Source of the DNA: Alphaproteobacteria bacterium HGW-Alphaproteobacteria-7
GTDB taxonomy: Bacteria; Pseudomonadota; Alphaproteobacteria; Sphingomonadales; Sphingomonadaceae
DNA: 64,000 nucleotides
Assembly: GCA_002842735.1 (NCBI GenBank)
Contig: PHEB01000011.1
Span: 7,369 to 71,368 of the forward strand
Direction: 5' to 3'
Shown here: in pieces, positions 62,809-64,000 of the stretch
Numbering within the stretch: position 1 is the stretch's first letter
How the letters are laid out: each line of letters starts with the position of its first letter
Translations under genes and position numbers: made by a program
The notes under the pieces: generated by a model
Told to the model about the DNA's origin: nothing
The model's input: the letters and a program-made list of their open reading frames with translations, nothing else
The model's database searches: none

Positions 62809-63909
62809 ATGGGTTTCCGTTGCGGGATTGTCGGCCTGCCCAATGTCGGCAAGTCGACCTTGTTCAATGCACTCACCGAAACGCAGGCGGCGCAGGCAGC
62901 CAATTATCCGTTCTGCACAATCGAGCCGAACGTGGGGCAGGTCGCCGTGCCGGATGAACGGCTGCAAAAGATCGTCGCCATCAGCAAGAGCGCCAAGATC
63001 ATCGAAACCCAGTTGGGCTTTGTCGATATCGCCGGGCTGGTGAAAGGCGCGAGCAAGGGCGAAGGGCTAGGCAACCAATTCCTCGGCAATATCCGCGAGG
63101 TTGACGCGATTGTCCACGTGCTCCGGTGCTTTGAGGATGACGATATCCAGCACGTCGCCAACAAGGTCGATCCGATTGCCGATGCCGAGGTAGTCGAAAC
63201 CGAGTTGATGCTTTCGGATCTGGAGAGTCTTGAGAAACGCGTCCCCGCAGCAGCCAAGCGCGGCGCGGCGGGTGACAAGGAAGCCAAAGCGATGGCGAGC
63301 GTTCTCGGGCAAGCGCTCGAATTGCTGCGCGAAGGCAAGCCGGCCCGCCTGACCGTTCCCGGCGATGACGAGGAAGCGCGGCTGTTTGCGCAGGCGCAGT
63401 TGCTGACCGCGAAACCCGTGCTCTATGTGTGCAACGTGGCCGAAGAAGACGCGGCGACTGGCAATGAATTGACAGCCAAGGTGTTCGCCAAGGCCGCAGC
63501 CGAGGGTGCCGAAGCGGTGATCGTCTCTGCCGCCATCGAAGCCGATCTGGTGACCATGCCAATCGAAGACCGGGGCGAATTCCTCGAAGCGCTTGGCCTT
63601 TCCGAAAGCGGCCTAGCCCGCGTGATCCGCGCCGGATACAAGCTGCTCGGCCTCAAAACCTTCTTCACCGTCGGCCCCAAGGAAGCGCGCGCATGGACGT
63701 TTCATGACGGCGCGAAGGCCCCGCAGGCGGCGGGCGAGATCCACACCGATTTCGAACGCGGGTTCATCCGTGCCGAAACGATTGCCTATGACGATTACAT
63801 CACGCTGGGCGGCGAAGCGGGCGCGAAAGAAGCGGGCAAGCTGCGGCAGGAAGGCAAGGAATATGTCGTGCAGGATGGCGACATCTTGCTGTTCAAGTTC
63901 AACGTCTAA
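62809..63909 (+). CDS. ychF: Redox-regulated ATPase YchF
   Basis: A universally conserved Obg-family P-loop ATPase of 366 residues. G1 is GLPNVGKSTLFNALTE, with FCTIEPNVG, VDIAGLVKGASKGEGLGNQFL and the specificity motif VCNVAEED (NxxE rather than NKxD, as expected for ATP preference). The C-terminal TGS domain ends DGDILLFKFNV. Confidence 0.97.
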   Translation: MGFRCGIVGLPNVGKSTLFNALTETQAAQAANYPFCTIEPNVGQVAVPDERLQKIVAISKSAKIIETQLGFVDIAGLVKGASKGEGLGNQFLGNIREVDAIVHVLRCFEDDDIQHVANKVDPIADAEVVETELMLSDLESLEKRVPAAAKRGAAGDKEAKAMASVLGQALELLREGKPARLTVPGDDEEARLFAQAQLLTAKPVLYVCNVAEEDAATGNELTAKVFAKAAAEGAEAVIVSAAIEADLVTMPIEDRGEFLEALGLSESGLARVIRAGYKLLGLKTFFTVGPKEARAWTFHDGAKAPQAAGEIHTDFERGFIRAETIAYDDYITLGGEAGAKEAGKLRQEGKEYVVQDGDILLFKFNV

Positions 63910-63968
63910 ACCGCCGCATCAATCCTGCCGTCTCGCAATTGTCGCACGCTGCATATAGGAAGCCCGTT

Positions 63969-64000
63969 ATGCGCCATATCCTGATCCTGTTCGCCATCCT
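63969..64000 (+). CDS. Start of a further gene (runs off window)
   Basis: ATG 63969 follows AGGAAG with six bases spacing and begins MRHILILFAI, which looks like the start of a signal peptide or membrane segment. Only ten codons are visible, so the product cannot be named. Confidence 0.5.
   Translation, partial: MRHILILFAI

Overview
The window reads as a chromosomal segment from a GC-rich alphaproteobacterium, most likely Sphingomonadales and close to Erythrobacteraceae. The clues are the eukaryote/archaea-like ProS, PhaR, the DOMON-like protein next to tyrS, the CoxE-type VWA protein with its MoxR partner, the TIGR03607-type patatin, and short paired-hairpin repeats of the sphingomonad kind. 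Species placement is inference. Nearly all genes are housekeeping genes in short, alternating operons. I see no rRNA, tRNA, CRISPR array, prophage or insertion sequence.

Layout. 1-11.5 kb, minus strand: partial rnr, a GxxExxY gene between terminal inverted repeats, an M28 peptidase, DUF805, proS, phaR, alr, an MHS-type transporter, an IscU-like scaffold, cvpA and radA. 11.6-20 kb: a patatin-like lipase and a chaperone region (dnaJ and dnaK, then grpE and hrcA, all minus) interrupted by a plus-strand PCu(A)C lipoprotein and an HExxH protein. 20-30.5 kb: rph-rdgB, a CAP-domain protein, hemW-xerC, dedA, gshB, yraN, rsmI, an LpoA-like lipoprotein, parE and a small membrane protein. 30.5-37 kb: an alpha/beta hydrolase-OsmC fusion, moxR, a parS site, a soluble chemoreceptor-like protein, the VWA protein, a lipoprotein and DUF817. 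37-46.5 kb: an MFS transporter, a NamZ-like (DUF1343) protein, a DOMON-like protein, tyrS, a PilZ protein, an MFS exporter, cysK, a FlbD-like small protein, an M20 peptidase and a secreted-type hydrolase. 46.7-51.4 kb: an acyl-CoA dehydrogenase with a MerR regulator, hisI, an unassigned structured RNA, comF and a methyltransferase. 51.4-64 kb: ppdK, glyS, glyQ, two tandem TraB/GumN proteins, rplY-pth, a P-loop kinase, a Tat-type SDR, ychF and the start of another gene.

The main points for a second look are these. (1) glyS is about 190 codons longer than usual. It carries three in-frame palindromic elements and a central AT-richer segment that does not resemble the usual GlyS C-terminal region. 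(2) A perfect 16-bp parS palindrome lies between moxR and the chemoreceptor-like gene. (3) A 397-bp gap between hisI and comF holds a multi-hairpin RNA candidate with its own strong terminator. (4) The GxxExxY gene sits between 28-bp inverted repeats (27/28 identical), one touching its start codon and the other encoding its C-terminus. (5) The signal peptide of the hydrolase at 45.6-46.5 kb looks split by a one-base frameshift.
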